Assembly (NCBI GenBank): GCA_039179985.1
Contig: JBCDED010000024.1
Span: forward strand, 1 to 45,817
Reading direction: 5' to 3'
DNA from: JBCCMQ01 sp039179985
GTDB lineage: Bacteria; Pseudomonadota; Alphaproteobacteria; Rhodobacterales; Rhodobacteraceae
Length of the DNA stretch: 45,817 nt
Shown here: in pieces, positions 8,785-16,494 of the stretch
How the letters are laid out: each line of letters starts with the position of its first letter
Position numbering within the stretch: position 1 is the first letter of the stretch
The notes under the pieces: model-generated
What the model was told of the DNA's origin: nothing
The model's database searches: none
What the model saw: only the letters and a program-made list of their open reading frames with translations
Program-made: the position numbers and the translations under genes

Positions 8785-9423
8785 TCAGGCCCGGTCCGAC
8801 GGGTGGCCGGGCATCAGGTCGTAGGGGCCTTTCCAGCCCTCGGTTTCTGAAAGGCGGGTGAGCCAGCGGTCGATGTTCGGCCATTCGGCCCGGTCGAAGC
8901 CAAAGGGCTCTGGGTAATAGAGATAGCCGCAGCACGACAAATCTGCGTTGGTGATGCCGTCGCCGACGATCCAGTCGCGCCCGTCCAGGTGGGCGTTCAG
9001 CACAGCGTAGGCGGCGCGGTTGCGACCCTGCATCCAGGCGATCGCCTCTTGCGGGCGCTTGTCTTCAGGCAGGAAATTCATCATGAACCGCGTGGGTCCG
9101 GCGCCGGACGACATCTTGTTGTTGTCCCAAAGCACCCAGCGCAGCACCTCGCGCTTGTCCTGCGGCGTGGTGCCGCCGAATTTTCCGGTCTTTTCGGTGA
9201 CGTAAGACTGGATGACGCCGGACTGTGTCAGGCGCAAATCGCCGTCAACCATCACCGGAACTTCGCCCATGATATTGATGTCGCTGCGATAAGGATCGCC
9301 ACGTGTTTCGCCATTGAAAAAGTCGACGAAGACCGGCTCCCATTCGAGGCCCGAGAGTTGCAGCGCAAGGGCCGCCTTGTAGGCGTTGCCACTTTCGCCA
9401 AAGCAATAAAGCTTGATCGACAC
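8785..9423 (-). CDS. glutathione S-transferase family protein
   Basis: A 212-residue cytoplasmic protein with a thioredoxin-like N-terminal domain (KLYCFGESGNAYKAALALQL, then the cis-proline region GEVPVMVDG and the glutathione-binding LTQSGVIQSY) and an all-helical C-terminal domain containing GDGITNADLSCCGY. This is the usual GST layout. The start is GTG with GGGAGGAA upstream. It lies in the beta-oxidation operon, 21 bases before thiolase. It may remove reactive lipid-derived electrophiles, but no specific substrate can be assigned. Confidence 0.9.
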   Translation of the reverse strand: MSIKLYCFGESGNAYKAALALQLSGLEWEPVFVDFFNGETRGDPYRSDINIMGEVPVMVDGDLRLTQSGVIQSYVTEKTGKFGGTTPQDKREVLRWVLWDNNKMSSGAGPTRFMMNFLPEDKRPQEAIAWMQGRNRAAYAVLNAHLDGRDWIVGDGITNADLSCCGYLYYPEPFGFDRAEWPNIDRWLTRLSETEGWKGPYDLMPGHPSDRA

Positions 9424-9491
9424 CTATGTTCCTCCCGGTCGTCACGTGGTCTTCTTTTGGGGGTGGTCAGGCCGCAGGCGCGGCCCGTCCG

Positions 9492-9704
9492 CTAGCGTTT
9501 GCGGGCGTCCAACTCGGAGTTGAAAAGCCGCAGCCGGTGCGTGAGATTGTCCTCGTCCACGACGCTGTCGAAATGCTCGAACAAAAACGACAGCGCCTCG
9601 CCTTCATCCAGACCCGCATCCTTGGCAAAGCGCTTGAGGCGGCGGTAACCATCCTCGGTCATCGCGCACGGAAACCGGCGGGTCAGGCGAAAGCGTTTTG
9701 GCAT
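9492..9704 (-). CDS. small conserved-looking protein of the beta-oxidation operon
   Basis: A 70-residue charged protein (about a third Arg, Lys, Asp or Glu) with no signal peptide, predicted to be mainly helical (DGYRRLKRFAKDAGLDEGEALSFLFEHFD split over two helices). It begins 24 bases after the acyl-CoA dehydrogenase stop and is followed by the GST gene, so it belongs to the same transcript. The short second half (LTHRLRLFNSELDARKR) is basic. No known domain is recognised. The base composition and operon position support a real gene. Confidence 0.7.
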   Translation of the reverse strand: MPKRFRLTRRFPCAMTEDGYRRLKRFAKDAGLDEGEALSFLFEHFDSVVDEDNLTHRLRLFNSELDARKR

Positions 9705-9728
9705 GGAAAATCTCCTTTGGCGTGCACC

Positions 9729-11507
9729 TTAGAAGTTTGCCGCTTCAAGTGCCATCACAGGATCGGCACCGGTTTCGATGCGCGCGAGATGCATCTTAGT
9801 GGCCGGAAGCTGGCGCGCCATAAAGTAGCGGCCCGTGGCGATTTTGGTGCGGTAAAATTCGGTATCGCCGTCGCCGCGTTCAATTGCGTCCGCCGCCGCC
9901 TTCGCCATCTTCGCCCACATTAGCCCCAGGCAAACCTGCCCGAAAAGGTGCATGAAATCGTAGGAGCCTGAGAGCGCGTTGTTGGGGTTCTTCATGCCGT
10001 TCTGCATGAAGTACATGCCCGCCGCCTGCAGGTCTTTCGAGGCTGCCTTCAGCGGCTCAAGAAAACCGTCTTCCAGTGTCTCGTTGCCCTTGTTCTCTGC
10101 GATGAAGCCTTTCACCAGGTCAAAAAAGGCCATGATGGTCTTGCCGCCATTGAGGCCCAGCTTGCGGCCGACAAGGTCCAGCGACTGAACGCCGTTGGTG
10201 CCCTCGTAGATCATCGAGATCCGGGCGTCGCGGACGAATTGCTCAAGCCCCCATTCCCGGGTGAAGCCCGAGCCGCCGAGCGTCTGCTGGGCGTTGACGG
10301 TGGTCTCGAAGCCCTTGTCGGTCAGAAAGCCTTTCAGGACCGGCGTCAGAAGCGAAATCATCGCCTCGGCATCCGCATCTTCGTTGCGATGCGCGCGGTC
10401 GATCATCTGCGCGCCCCAGTAGACAAAGGCGCGCCCACCTTCGACGATGGACTTCTGGTCCATCAGGTTCCGGCGCACGTCCGGATGCACGATGATCGGG
10501 TCGGCGGGACCGTCGGGGTTCTTGGTGCCGTTCACATCGCGACCCTGCAGACGGTCGCGGGCAAAGGCCAAGGCGTTCTGATAGGCAACTTCGCCCTGGG
10601 CATACCCCTGCAGGGCGACGGCAAGGCGTGCTTCGTTCATCATCACGAACATCGCTTTCAGGCCCTTGTGCATTTCGCCAACCAGAAAGCCTGTCGCGCC
10701 GTCGTAGTTCATCACGCAGGTGGCGTTGCCGTGGATGCCCATTTTCTTTTCGAGCCCGCCGCAAGCCAGAGCATTCCGGTCGCCGAGCGAACCGTCTTCG
10801 TTGACCATGAACTTCGGCACGATGAAAAGGCTGATGCCTTTCACGCCATCCGGACCGCCAGGAATCTTCGCCAGGACAAGGTGGATGATGTTCTCGGCCA
10901 TGTCATGTTCGCCCGAGGATATCCAGATCTTCTGACCGGTGATCCTGTAGGACCCGTCCTCCTGCGGATCTGCCTTGGTACGGATGAGCCCGAGGTCCGT
11001 GCCGCAGTGCGGTTCGGTCAGGTTCATGGTGCCTGTCCAGGTGCCCTCGATCATCTTTGGCAGGTAGGTCGCTTTCTGCGCGTCCGTCGCATGGGCGTGG
11101 ATCGCCGAGTAGGCGCCATGGGTCAGGCCGCCGTACATCTGAAAAGCCATGTTTGCCGCGGAAAACATCTCGCCCACGGCGGTGTTAAGAAGGTGGGGGA
11201 GGCCCTGACCTCCGTATTCAGGGTCGGCGTCCAGACCCAGCCAGCCGCCTTCCTTCATTTGCTCGAACGCCGCCTTGAACCCCTCTGGCGTGCGCACAAC
11301 GCCGTTTTCCAGCGTGCATCCCTGTTCATCGCCCACCGTGTTTAGCGGAGCCAGAACCTCCGATGCGATCTTTCCAGCTTCGGTGAGGATTGCGTCGGTG
11401 AAGGACGGGTCGAGATCGTCGTAACCCGGTATGTCCGCTTCATGGATGCGCAGCATCTCATGCAGCACAAAGTGGATGTCTTGGACCGGTGGCGTGTAGC
11501 TGGGCAC
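9729..11507 (-). CDS. acyl-CoA dehydrogenase, 592-residue class
   Basis: A 592-residue FAD enzyme that introduces the first double bond in acyl-CoA beta-oxidation. It has the long form with an N-terminal extension and a C-terminal extra domain, as in DmdC and FadE-like enzymes of roseobacters. Visible motifs are the FAD/substrate segment MNLTEPHCGTDLG (about 161-173), GQKIWISSGEHD (about 191-202) and the catalytic glutamate E435 in YEGTNGVQSLDL. The start is GTG, preceded by AGGGAGG. DmdC (methylmercaptopropionyl-CoA dehydrogenase) shares this architecture, so a short sulfur-containing substrate is possible, but the operon with fadJ and thiolase favours ordinary fatty acids. Confidence 0.92.
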   Translation of the reverse strand: MPSYTPPVQDIHFVLHEMLRIHEADIPGYDDLDPSFTDAILTEAGKIASEVLAPLNTVGDEQGCTLENGVVRTPEGFKAAFEQMKEGGWLGLDADPEYGGQGLPHLLNTAVGEMFSAANMAFQMYGGLTHGAYSAIHAHATDAQKATYLPKMIEGTWTGTMNLTEPHCGTDLGLIRTKADPQEDGSYRITGQKIWISSGEHDMAENIIHLVLAKIPGGPDGVKGISLFIVPKFMVNEDGSLGDRNALACGGLEKKMGIHGNATCVMNYDGATGFLVGEMHKGLKAMFVMMNEARLAVALQGYAQGEVAYQNALAFARDRLQGRDVNGTKNPDGPADPIIVHPDVRRNLMDQKSIVEGGRAFVYWGAQMIDRAHRNEDADAEAMISLLTPVLKGFLTDKGFETTVNAQQTLGGSGFTREWGLEQFVRDARISMIYEGTNGVQSLDLVGRKLGLNGGKTIMAFFDLVKGFIAENKGNETLEDGFLEPLKAASKDLQAAGMYFMQNGMKNPNNALSGSYDFMHLFGQVCLGLMWAKMAKAAADAIERGDGDTEFYRTKIATGRYFMARQLPATKMHLARIETGADPVMALEAANF

Positions 11508-11529
11508 GGCGGGCCTCCCTGATTTCAGA

Positions 11530-11934
11530 TTATTCTGCGGCTTTTTTGTCGGTCTGGCTGAGCGAGGCGATCATCCGTTCGCCCCACTCCAGTTGGGTTT
11601 TGAGGTCTTCAATTGCCTCGTTGAGTTCATCACGCTGTTGCACCATCGCGTCGAGCCGTTGCAAACCGATCTCATAGGTGCGTGACAACTGTGTTAGCTG
11701 CTGGTCGCCCATATCGTAGAGGTCGAGAAGCTGTCGGATATCCTCTAGGGAGAAACCAAACCGCTTACCGCGCAGGATAAGCTTGAGGCGGGCGCGATCG
11801 CGTTTGGTGAAAAGGCGCTTCTGGCCGATGCGGATGGGGAAGAGGAGTTCTTTGGCTTCGTAGAAGCGCAGGGTCCGCGGGGTGACGTCAAACGCGTCGC
11901 ACATCTCGCGGATGGTCATCGTCTGTTCAGTCAT
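11530..11934 (-). CDS. MerR family transcriptional regulator, first gene of the beta-oxidation operon
   Basis: A 134-residue regulator with a MerR-type winged helix at the N terminus (MTIREMCDAFDVTPRTLRFYE, split here as TIREMCDAFDV and TPRTLRFYE) and a long coiled-coil dimerisation helix (about 75-125). The start at 11934 is preferred over an upstream ATG at 11973 because GGAAAG sits at the right distance. It is followed after 22 bases by the acyl-CoA dehydrogenase. MerR proteins of this kind (LiuR-like) control acyl-CoA catabolism in proteobacteria. I infer it controls its own operon from inverted repeats at 12002-12034. There is no metal-binding cysteine pair, consistent with an acyl-CoA or similar ligand. 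Confidence 0.88.
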   Translation of the reverse strand: MTEQTMTIREMCDAFDVTPRTLRFYEAKELLFPIRIGQKRLFTKRDRARLKLILRGKRFGFSLEDIRQLLDLYDMGDQQLTQLSRTYEIGLQRLDAMVQQRDELNEAIEDLKTQLEWGERMIASLSQTDKKAAE

Positions 11935-12001
11935 TGGTCGTTCTTTCCAGGTGCTCCGGTGGAATGAGGGCACCGGGCTTTGGACCGTATTAAGACGCTA
12001 A

Positions 12002-12017
12002 TTGACGTTTACGTAAG
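12002..12017. promoter_or_regulatory. operator-like inverted repeat TTGACGTTTACGTAAG
   Basis: An imperfect palindrome (ACGT-TT-ACGT core) upstream of the MerR gene that starts the beta-oxidation operon, about 70 bases before its start codon. It resembles, from memory, the LiuR-type MerR operators of branched-chain and fatty acid regulons. The assignment is inference. Confidence 0.5.
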
Positions 12018-12019
12018 TC

Positions 12020-12034
12020 TAACGTGGCGTCATA
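12020..12034. promoter_or_regulatory. second operator-like repeat TAACG-N3-CGTCA
   Basis: Half sites TAACG and CGTCA separated by TGG, just beside the repeat at 12002-12017. Four of five half-site positions are symmetric. The same architecture (TGACG-N3-CGTCA) is found in front of the divergent thioesterase and second MerR gene at 12497-12511, suggesting one regulator reads both. Confidence 0.45.
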
Positions 12035-12061
12035 ACGCATCGCGCCCGCCTGCCGAAAAAC

Positions 12062-12448
12062 TCAACTTGGCAGACTGTCGTGGACCTGGTTGCGTAAGCT
12101 CTTGAGATCGTTGATCGTCTCATCCAAGCGCACACGTTCTTCATCAAGTTCGCCGAGTTTGCGGTCCGCAAGCTCCACCCAGGCGCGCATCTGGGCTTCG
12201 GTGCCCTGCTCTTCGTAAATGAGAAGCCACTGGCGGATCTCCTCCAGCGAGAAGCCAAACTTGCGTCCGCGCATGATCAGCGTCATCCGCGCCATTTCCC
12301 GTGGTCCGTAAAAACGGCTACGGCCTTCTCGGTCCGGCTGCAGGAGTTCTATGTATTCGTAGTACCTGAGAGTGCGGGGCGTGACGTCGAAACGCTCGCA
12401 CATTTCCTTGAAACTGAGACGGTTGTCGGGCATGGCAGTCACGTTCAT
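12062..12448 (-). CDS. second MerR family transcriptional regulator
   Basis: A 128-residue MerR regulator, paralogous to the one at 11530-11934: KEMCERFDVTPRTLRYYEYI at the helix-turn-helix, FYGPREMARMTLIMRGRKFGF for the wing region (written here only as a guide to position about 42-62), and a C-terminal coiled coil. It could start at 12448 or at a second ATG at 12433; no strong ribosome binding site decides. It is transcribed divergently from the PaaI-type thioesterase gene at 12541, with a perfect inverted repeat between them at 12497-12511 that is the likely operator. No effector-binding domain is present, so its signal is unknown. Confidence 0.86.
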   Translation of the reverse strand: MNVTAMPDNRLSFKEMCERFDVTPRTLRYYEYIELLQPDREGRSRFYGPREMARMTLIMRGRKFGFSLEEIRQWLLIYEEQGTEAQMRAWVELADRKLGELDEERVRLDETINDLKSLRNQVHDSLPS

Positions 12449-12496
12449 TGGCTGGCAGGATGATAGGGCGCGTCAGGGTGCTCTTCAATCTTAACT

Positions 12497-12511
12497 GTGA
12501 CGTAGCGTCAC
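12497..12511. promoter_or_regulatory. perfect inverted repeat GTGACG-TAG-CGTCAC
   Basis: Six-base half sites, all symmetric, with a three-base spacer, in the 92-base gap between the second MerR gene and the divergent thioesterase genes. It is a strong candidate operator for one of the two adjacent MerR proteins. Confidence 0.6.
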
Positions 12512-12540
12512 TTTCGACCAAAGCTGCTACCGGAGGGGTC

Positions 12541-12990
12541 ATGGCAGACCGCAAACCGCATCCCGCGCAGGTTTTCATCGAGGCGCTGCCGCATTCCAAG
12601 GCGCTTGGAATGGTTGTGCTCGAGATGGGCGAGGGCGTGGCGGAGATCGAACTGCCCTATGATCCGCGCCTCATCGGCGACCCGAACCGTGGTGTGATCG
12701 CAGGTGGTGCCGTCTCGACGCTGATGGACACCTGTGGTGGCGCCGCTGTCATGACCCACCCGACCGGTGCCATGGCAACGGCCACACTGGATCTGCGCGT
12801 GGACTACATGCGCGCGGCCACGCCGGGACAGGCGATCCGGGCTCGGGCGGAGTGCTATCACGTCACCCGCAACGTGGCCTTCGTGCGCGCGACGGCCTGG
12901 GATGATGACCCTGACAGGCCCGTCGCGGCGGTCAACGGCGCCTTTACAGTAGAAAGAACGAAAAAGACCGATGGCCCGGATTCCGATTGA
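12541..12990 (+). CDS. PaaI family thioesterase (hotdog fold)
   Basis: A 149-residue cytoplasmic hotdog-fold protein. The central helix segment NRGVIAGGAVSTLMDTCGG and the strand region ATLDLRVDYMR match PaaI/YdiI-type acyl-CoA thioesterases, which hydrolyse acyl-CoA or aryl-CoA thioesters. The start at 12541 has GGAGG at 12532; an open frame further upstream lacks support. The stop lies 20 bases inside the next thioesterase gene. Together they could release CoA from stalled intermediates of the neighbouring beta-oxidation pathway; this is inference. Confidence 0.88.
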   Translation: MADRKPHPAQVFIEALPHSKALGMVVLEMGEGVAEIELPYDPRLIGDPNRGVIAGGAVSTLMDTCGGAAVMTHPTGAMATATLDLRVDYMRAATPGQAIRARAECYHVTRNVAFVRATAWDDDPDRPVAAVNGAFTVERTKKTDGPDSD

Positions 12991-13468
12991 ACCCGTCGCA
13001 GTCGTCAAGGAACGGCGCGACACCGCGCTTTCGGCGCTGGTCGCCGCTGTGCCCTATGCGGCCTTCCTGGGGATCAGTTTCGACCGCCGCGGCGACGAAC
13101 TGACCGGGGTGCTGAAGTATGACGAGATGCTCATTGGCAATCCACTTCTGCCCGCCCTTCATGGCGGGGTCACCGCGGCATTCCTGGAGATGACGGCCGT
13201 CATTGAACTGAGTTGGTCGCTTCTGTGGCCGCAGATCGAGAGCGGCGAGTTTGATCCTTCTACTATTGCGGAGGGGGTGTTTCCAAAGATCCCTCGGACG
13301 ATCGATTTCACCGTCGATTACCTTCGCACCGGGCTGCCGCGCGATGCCTATGCACGCGCGCGCATAAACAGGTCGGGCAGGCGCTATGCCAGCGTCCATG
13401 TAGAGGCCTGGCAGGACAATCGCACCCGTCTCTTTGCTCAAGGGACCGGGCACTTCCTGATCCCGTAG
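12971..13468 (+). CDS. second PaaI family thioesterase
   Basis: A 165-residue hotdog-fold protein, partner of the preceding gene, which it overlaps by 20 bases. The usual helix motif is present as LHGGVTAAFLEMTAVIEL, and the strand TIDFTVDYLR follows. It carries an insertion (about 78-108) not seen in its neighbour. Two different hotdog proteins in a row may form a heteromer, as some hotdog pairs do, or may act on different acyl chains. The gene is followed after five bases by the MATE transporter start. Confidence 0.87.
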   Translation: MARIPIEPVAVVKERRDTALSALVAAVPYAAFLGISFDRRGDELTGVLKYDEMLIGNPLLPALHGGVTAAFLEMTAVIELSWSLLWPQIESGEFDPSTIAEGVFPKIPRTIDFTVDYLRTGLPRDAYARARINRSGRRYASVHVEAWQDNRTRLFAQGTGHFLIP

Positions 13469-13473
13469 CCCCC

Positions 13474-14823
13474 TTGCCCGAGACCGCCCAGACCAACAGA
13501 GCGCCCGAAGGATCGCGTCGCGCCATCACCCACAAACGGGTTCTGACGATTGCGCTGCCGATTGTCCTGTCCAACGCCACCGTGCCGATCCTCGGTGCGG
13601 TCGATACGGGCGTTGTCGGGCAGATGGGAGAAGCCGCACCCATCGGAGCCGTGGGCATCGGCGCCATCGTCATCTCGGCGCTCTACTGGATCTTTGGCTT
13701 CTTGCGGATGGGCACGGTGGGTCTGACCGGGCAAGCCGAAGGGGCCGGTGACCGGGCCGAGGTGTGTGCCATCCTTACACGGGCTCTGATGATCGGAGGG
13801 GCCGGGGGTCTTCTGGTCATCGCCCTGCAGGCGCCACTTTTCTGGGCCGCCTTCGAGATCTCGCCGGCGAGCGAGGAGGTGGAAAGCCTTGCAAGTCAGT
13901 ACATGGGCATTCGCGTCTGGTCGGCGCCGGCGGCCATTGGCATCTACGCGGTCACGGGCTGGCTGATCGCGCTTGAGCGCACACGCGGTGTGCTGGTTGT
14001 TCAGCTTTGGATGAACGGGCTGAACATTCTGCTCGATCTCTGGTTTGTCCTTGGTCTTGGCTGGGGCGTGGGCGGGGTTGCCTTTGCGACCTTCCTGGCA
14101 GAATGGACGGGGTTGGCGCTGGGCCTCTGGCTCTGCCGCGATGCTTTTCGCGGCAAGTTGTGGCGCGACTGGACGCGCGTGTTCGACCGGCTGCGGCTGG
14201 TCCGGCTGGCCAATGTCTCCTCCGACATTCTGATCCGGTCCGTTCTGCTGGAAGCGGTGTTTGTGTCGTTCCTGCTTTACGGCGGAAAGTTTGGCGACGT
14301 GACGCTGGCCGCCAACCAGATTCTGCTGCAGTTCCTGCACATCACTGCCTATGCCATGGACGGGTTCGCCTTTGGCGCGGAAGCATTGGTGGCGCAGGCC
14401 ATGGGGGCGCGAAACCTGCCCGCGCTCCGCAAGGGCGCCGTCTATACGTCGATCTGGGGCCTTGTGTCGGTCATCATTCTTGCCATGCTCTTTGCGGTTG
14501 CCGGCGGCAATATCATCGACCTCTTGGCAAAAGCGCCAGAGGTGCAGGCCGAGGCCCGCGCCTACCTTCCTTGGATGGTGTTTGCGCCCCTGGCGGGCGT
14601 GGCGGCCTGGATGTTCGACGGCATCTTTATCGGCGCGACCCGCTCGGCCGATATGCGCAACATGATGATTGTGTCTGCGGCAATCTACGGCGTTTCGGTC
14701 CTGCTCTTTGTGCCGCCGCTAGGAAACCACGGTCTGTGGCTGTCGCTGATTATCAGCTTTGTCGCGCGCGGTGTAACGCTGGGCCTGCGCTATCCGGCGC
14801 TGGAGCGGGCAGCACGGGACTAG
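13474..14823 (+). CDS. MATE family efflux transporter
   Basis: A 449-residue inner-membrane protein with about twelve hydrophobic helices in two homologous halves, matching the multidrug and toxic compound extrusion family (DinF-like branch). It would exchange Na+ or H+ for cationic drugs or metabolites. The start used is TTG, five bases after the thioesterase stop, because no ATG or GTG lies in a suitable place and the first helix begins at about residue 25. Translation is probably coupled to the gene before it. Its stop shares CTAG with the stop of pyrD on the other strand. Confidence 0.88.
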   Translation: MPETAQTNRAPEGSRRAITHKRVLTIALPIVLSNATVPILGAVDTGVVGQMGEAAPIGAVGIGAIVISALYWIFGFLRMGTVGLTGQAEGAGDRAEVCAILTRALMIGGAGGLLVIALQAPLFWAAFEISPASEEVESLASQYMGIRVWSAPAAIGIYAVTGWLIALERTRGVLVVQLWMNGLNILLDLWFVLGLGWGVGGVAFATFLAEWTGLALGLWLCRDAFRGKLWRDWTRVFDRLRLVRLANVSSDILIRSVLLEAVFVSFLLYGGKFGDVTLAANQILLQFLHITAYAMDGFAFGAEALVAQAMGARNLPALRKGAVYTSIWGLVSVIILAMLFAVAGGNIIDLLAKAPEVQAEARAYLPWMVFAPLAGVAAWMFDGIFIGATRSADMRNMMIVSAAIYGVSVLLFVPPLGNHGLWLSLIISFVARGVTLGLRYPALERAARD

Positions 14824-15878
14824 AGCCAGTCGGATCGACCCACGCCCGTCGCGTCAGCCACCCTCTGGAACCCGTCCCGCGCCAGCAGCGCGTCGAGGCC
14901 CGTGAGGATCGCGGGCACGAGCCTCAGGCCGCCGTAAGCAAGGCCCGTGTAAAGCTGAACGGCGGAAGCGCCTGCGCGAATCTTGGCATAGGCGTCCGCA
15001 GGTGTCGAAATGCCACCCACGCCGATGAGTGGAATCGCACCATCAGTCGTCTGTGAAAGCTGCGCGAGGACACGGGTGGAGCGTTCGAAGAGCGGTTTGC
15101 CCGATAACCCACCGGCTTGGCCGGCGTGCCGGTGGCGCAACCCGTCTCGGCGAAGTGTTGTGTTCGTCGCGATGATTGCGGCGACACCAGCGTCGCGCGC
15201 GACACCGGCGATGTCCTCAAGGTCATGCGGGTCCAGATCTGGCGCGATCTTCAGGAACACCGGTATCGGGCGGGTCAGGCTGTCGCGGGTCTCCATCACC
15301 CGCGACAAAAGCGCAGCGAGGGCCTTTGGCCCCTGCAGATCGCGCAGTTTCTCGGTGTTGGGGGAGGAGACGTTGACCGTCGCGAAGTCGACGTACGCGC
15401 CGCAGCGCCGGAGAACTTCCGCAAAATCCGCTGACCGGTCGGCGCTGTCCTTGTTCGCGCCGAGATTCAGCCCCAGAACACCCCTACTCGGTCGGTTCGC
15501 CAGTCGCCGGGCAATGGTATCGGCGCCCTCGTTATTGAAGCCGAAGCGGTTGATGGCAGCCCAGTGTTCGGTGAGGCGAAACAGGCGCGGTTTCTGGTTT
15601 CCGTGTTGCGGGCGGGGTGTGGCTGCGCCGACTTCGATAAAGCCAAAGCCTGCGTCCATCAGGGGCGCGATGACCTCGGCGTTCTTGTCAAAGCCTGCCG
15701 CGAGCCCCAAGGGGTTCAGCAAGGCAATCCCGGCCAGGTCGGTTCTCAGCCGAGGCAGGTCGGGGATTTGGGGCAGAGGGGCAAACCCGGACTTCAACGC
15801 GGCGATGGACAGACCATGAGCGCGCTCGGGATCAAGAAGCCGTAGCGCCGTCAGGCCTGCCTTCTCGATCAGGCTCAC
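14820..15878 (-). CDS. pyrD: quinone-dependent dihydroorotate dehydrogenase
   Basis: A 352-residue class 2 enzyme that oxidises dihydroorotate to orotate with quinone, in pyrimidine synthesis, bound to the inner membrane by its N-terminal helices. The FMN-binding barrel shows GLAAGFDKNAEVI near the start, the active-site serine region NVSSPNTEKLRDLQ (about 170), and IGVGGISTPADAY near residue 300. The N-terminal extension (about 1-40) that carries the quinone site marks class 2. Its start overlaps the stop of the DUF952 gene (ATGA), so the two are coupled. Confidence 0.95.
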   Translation of the reverse strand: MSLIEKAGLTALRLLDPERAHGLSIAALKSGFAPLPQIPDLPRLRTDLAGIALLNPLGLAAGFDKNAEVIAPLMDAGFGFIEVGAATPRPQHGNQKPRLFRLTEHWAAINRFGFNNEGADTIARRLANRPSRGVLGLNLGANKDSADRSADFAEVLRRCGAYVDFATVNVSSPNTEKLRDLQGPKALAALLSRVMETRDSLTRPIPVFLKIAPDLDPHDLEDIAGVARDAGVAAIIATNTTLRRDGLRHRHAGQAGGLSGKPLFERSTRVLAQLSQTTDGAIPLIGVGGISTPADAYAKIRAGASAVQLYTGLAYGGLRLVPAILTGLDALLARDGFQRVADATGVGRSDWL

Positions 15879-16216
15879 GCCAGATCGTCCGGGAAGAGGT
15901 GGCGGTGATCCGCGTCAAGGGGCAGAGGTCTCTCCCAAAGCACGTCGTCCAACCGAAGGTGCCGGTAGAGATGCGGGAAAAGCGCGCCGCCGCGAGACGG
16001 CTCCCACTTCAGCGCCTCGCCAAGCGCATCCGTTTCGAGCGCCAGAAGATGCAAGCCCTCTTCGCCCGCAAAATGCTTGGCCGCCGTTTCGCGCAGTTGA
16101 TCCGCCGTAGAGAAATGCACAAACCCATCCTCCACATCAACGGGCGCTCCAGTGGTTTCCCCGTCCCGGGTAAGCGCAGCCCATTCGCCTGAGCGAAAAA
16201 TCTTGTAGATCAGCAT
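15875..16216 (-). CDS. DUF952 domain protein
   Basis: A 113-residue cytoplasmic protein of the DUF952 family, whose members begin with the signature LIYKIFRSGEW and contain DGFVHFST and a C-terminal LDADHRHLFPD. The fold is reported to resemble ADP-ribosyl-binding enzymes, but no biochemical role is known to me. The ATG at 16216 is preferred because most members start at MLIYKI. A GTG three codons upstream (16225) is possible. It is coupled to pyrD by a stop-start overlap. Confidence 0.85.
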   Translation of the reverse strand: MLIYKIFRSGEWAALTRDGETTGAPVDVEDGFVHFSTADQLRETAAKHFAGEEGLHLLALETDALGEALKWEPSRGGALFPHLYRHLRLDDVLWERPLPLDADHRHLFPDDLA

Positions 16217-16494
16217 GGCCCGCACATGCCGCGACGGCGCGAAAGGGTCAAGACGGTTTGCGGGGCCGGTGGGCGAGACAGTGAAAATGAAGTCATCCAG
16301 CGTGCAGGACTGGTTGCATGAAAAGGCCGCGATCTGCGTCGCTCCCCGCCGCCGCCGCTTGATTTGGGTTTAGAGCTCAGAGCGACAACAATTAAGACCC
16401 GTTCGTTCAAATCCGGACCTTGAGAGGACAGCATGCGTCTCAAGCAAGCGTCTCTAGGCTTGGGGTCGGGCGCCAAGGCTTGTAGGTTTTATCC

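Noticed and set aside
7096..8850. Long open frame of 584 codons on the + strand
   Set aside because: It lies opposite thiolase and the NTF2-like gene, whose catalytic motifs are intact, and its translation has no family features. High-GC third positions create such antisense frames.
10239..11345. Open frame of 368 codons on the + strand
   Set aside because: Antisense shadow of the acyl-CoA dehydrogenase gene.
14007..15056. Open frame of 349 codons on the + strand
   Set aside because: Runs out of frame through the MATE gene and into pyrD; biased towards Arg, Ala and Gly as shadows are.
16210..16476. Open frame of 88 codons on the - strand in the gap before the SRAP gene
   Set aside because: Low-complexity Ser/Pro/Arg product, no ribosome binding site, overlaps the DUF952 start.
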